Shown here piece by piece: positions 4,695 through 5,594 of a stretch of 5,594 nucleotides of DNA. A model generated the notes under the pieces. The model saw only the letters and a program-made list of their open reading frames with translations. It was not told the DNA's origin and made no database searches. Each line of letters begins with the position of its first letter. Within the stretch, counting starts at the first letter, position 1. The position numbers and the translations under genes were made by a program. This DNA comes from an uncultured Selenomonadales bacterium (GTDB lineage Bacteria; Bacillota_C; Negativicutes; Selenomonadales; Selenomonadaceae), in contig CAMYWI010000114.1 in assembly GCA_947302675.1 (NCBI GenBank), forward strand, positions 1 to 5,594, in the 5' to 3' direction.

Positions 4695-5594
4695 ATGAGC
4701 GAAAGAAAAGAGATGACGGCTGAGGAAGTTTTAAAGAAATACGACAGCGAATCAAACACAATGGAATACACGGGCACAATGGCGAAAATAATTTCGGCAA
4801 TCGCGATAAGTTTCTCGGTCTTCCAAATTTACACGGCGAGTTTCGGACTTTTGGACGCGCAGATTCAGCGGGCGATTCATTTGGGATTCGGACTTTGTTT
4901 ATCGTTCCTGCTGTATCCGACAAAAAAATCTTGGCGACGCGATAAACTTCACCCGCTCGATTTAATTTTGGCGATAATGGGCGCGGCGGCTCCCGCCTAC
5001 ATCGTGATAAATTATCGCGAACTGATTTTGCGAGCGGCGTTGCCGACACCGACGGACGTAATTGTTGGCACGTTGGGAATTGTTTTAGTAATCGAGGCGG
5101 CGCGGCGCGTCGTCGGCATTCCAATGGTCTGTGTCGTTTTATTTTTTATCGGATATGCGTTCGCGGGACCGTACATGCCCGGATTGTTGGCGCACAGAGG
5201 CTTGACGCTGGATTATTTCGTGAGCCACGTCTACTTCACGACGGAGGGAATTTTCGGAATACCGCTGGGCGTGTCGTCGACGTTCATATTTTTGTTTATT
5301 TTATTCGGCGCGTACTTGGAAGGCACGGGGCTAGGGAAATTTTTTATCGACGTGGCAAATGCGGTTGCGGGTTGGGCGAGCGGCGGTCCTGCGAAAGTTG
5401 CCGTGCTCTCTAGCGGCTTAATGGGCACGGTCAGCGGCTCGTCGGTTGCAAACGTCGTTGGCACGGGTTCATTGACAATCCCCATGATGAAGAAACTCGG
5501 CTATCACAAAGATTTTGCGGGCGCAGTCGAGGCGGCGGCGTCGACGGGCGGACAGTTAATGCCTCTGTCATGGGCGCGGCGGCGTTTTTAATGG
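4695..5594 (+). CDS. TRAP transporter fused permease (DctQM-type), frameshifted and 3' partial
   Basis: This is the membrane component of a tripartite ATP-independent periplasmic transporter, with the small and large permease subunits fused. Such proteins are usually 600-700 residues and often work with a TAXI-type solute-binding protein; the substrate cannot be told. From the ATG at 4695 the frame gives 298 residues. A charged N-terminus (1-27) is followed by hydrophobic segments at about 29-47, 61-75, 88-106, 121-136, 143-158 and 191-209. Next come the large-subunit signatures GLMGTVSGSSVANVVGTGSL (241-260) and GGQLMP (285-290). The frame then hits TAA at 5589-5591 after an atypical SWARRRF. 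One missing base near 5562-5567 explains this: the next frame reads VMGAAAFLM to the window end, as expected for the family. It could be a pseudogene, a recoded gene or a sequencing error. The rest lies outside the window. Confidence 0.9.

Noticed and set aside
257..5545. Frequent GTCGAC palindromes and GGCGGC runs
   Set aside because: They fall mostly in frame as Val-Asp and Gly/Ala codons in several genes and are explained by codon preference. I see no clustering or spacing that suggests a binding site.

Overview
The window is a bacterial chromosomal segment with every real gene on the + strand. Gene content (anaerobic, early-cobalt-type cobalamin genes; hom followed by thrB; a fused TRAP permease), the ThrB signature with Cys in PGTSANCGPGFD, and the mix of GC-rich codons with A/T-runs suggest an anaerobic Bacillota. 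My tentative guess is the Negativicutes/Selenomonadales. That placement is an impression from sequence style and is not demonstrated.

Region 1 (1-2061) is the end of a cobalamin-biosynthesis operon. It holds a 5'-truncated cbiC (cobalt-precorrin-8 methylmutase) and cbiA (cobyrinate a,c-diamide synthase), which catalyse consecutive steps. The two genes overlap by 11 bases. cbiA carries two different 7-bp tandem repeats: GGGACAA units just after its start codon, and CCTAAAA-type units in the linker between its two domains.

Region 2 (2046-4348) is hom (homoserine dehydrogenase with a C-terminal ACT domain) and thrB (homoserine kinase). These take aspartate semialdehyde to O-phosphohomoserine. 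cbiA overlaps hom by 16 bases, and hom and thrB touch or nearly touch. All four genes therefore look like one tightly coupled transcription unit, ending at a strong intrinsic terminator after thrB.

Region 3 (4349-4694) has no intact gene. A segment of about 230 bp, comprising the last 43 codons of thrB, its terminator and a Shine-Dalgarno-bearing leader, occurs twice in direct orientation 242-243 bp apart. This leaves a thrB 3' remnant and a second copy of the terminator.

Region 4 (4695-5594) starts a fused TRAP-type permease gene. Its reading frame breaks about 30 bases before the window ends: one missing base in the conserved GGQLMPP-VMGAAAF region makes a premature stop, and the +1-corrected frame matches the family consensus to the last base. 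The gene is therefore a frameshift mutant, a recoded gene or a sequence error.

I found no new defence, mobile or RNA system. The most unusual features are the frame-sensitive heptanucleotide repeats in cbiA, the duplicated thrB tail with tandem terminators, and the TRAP frameshift.
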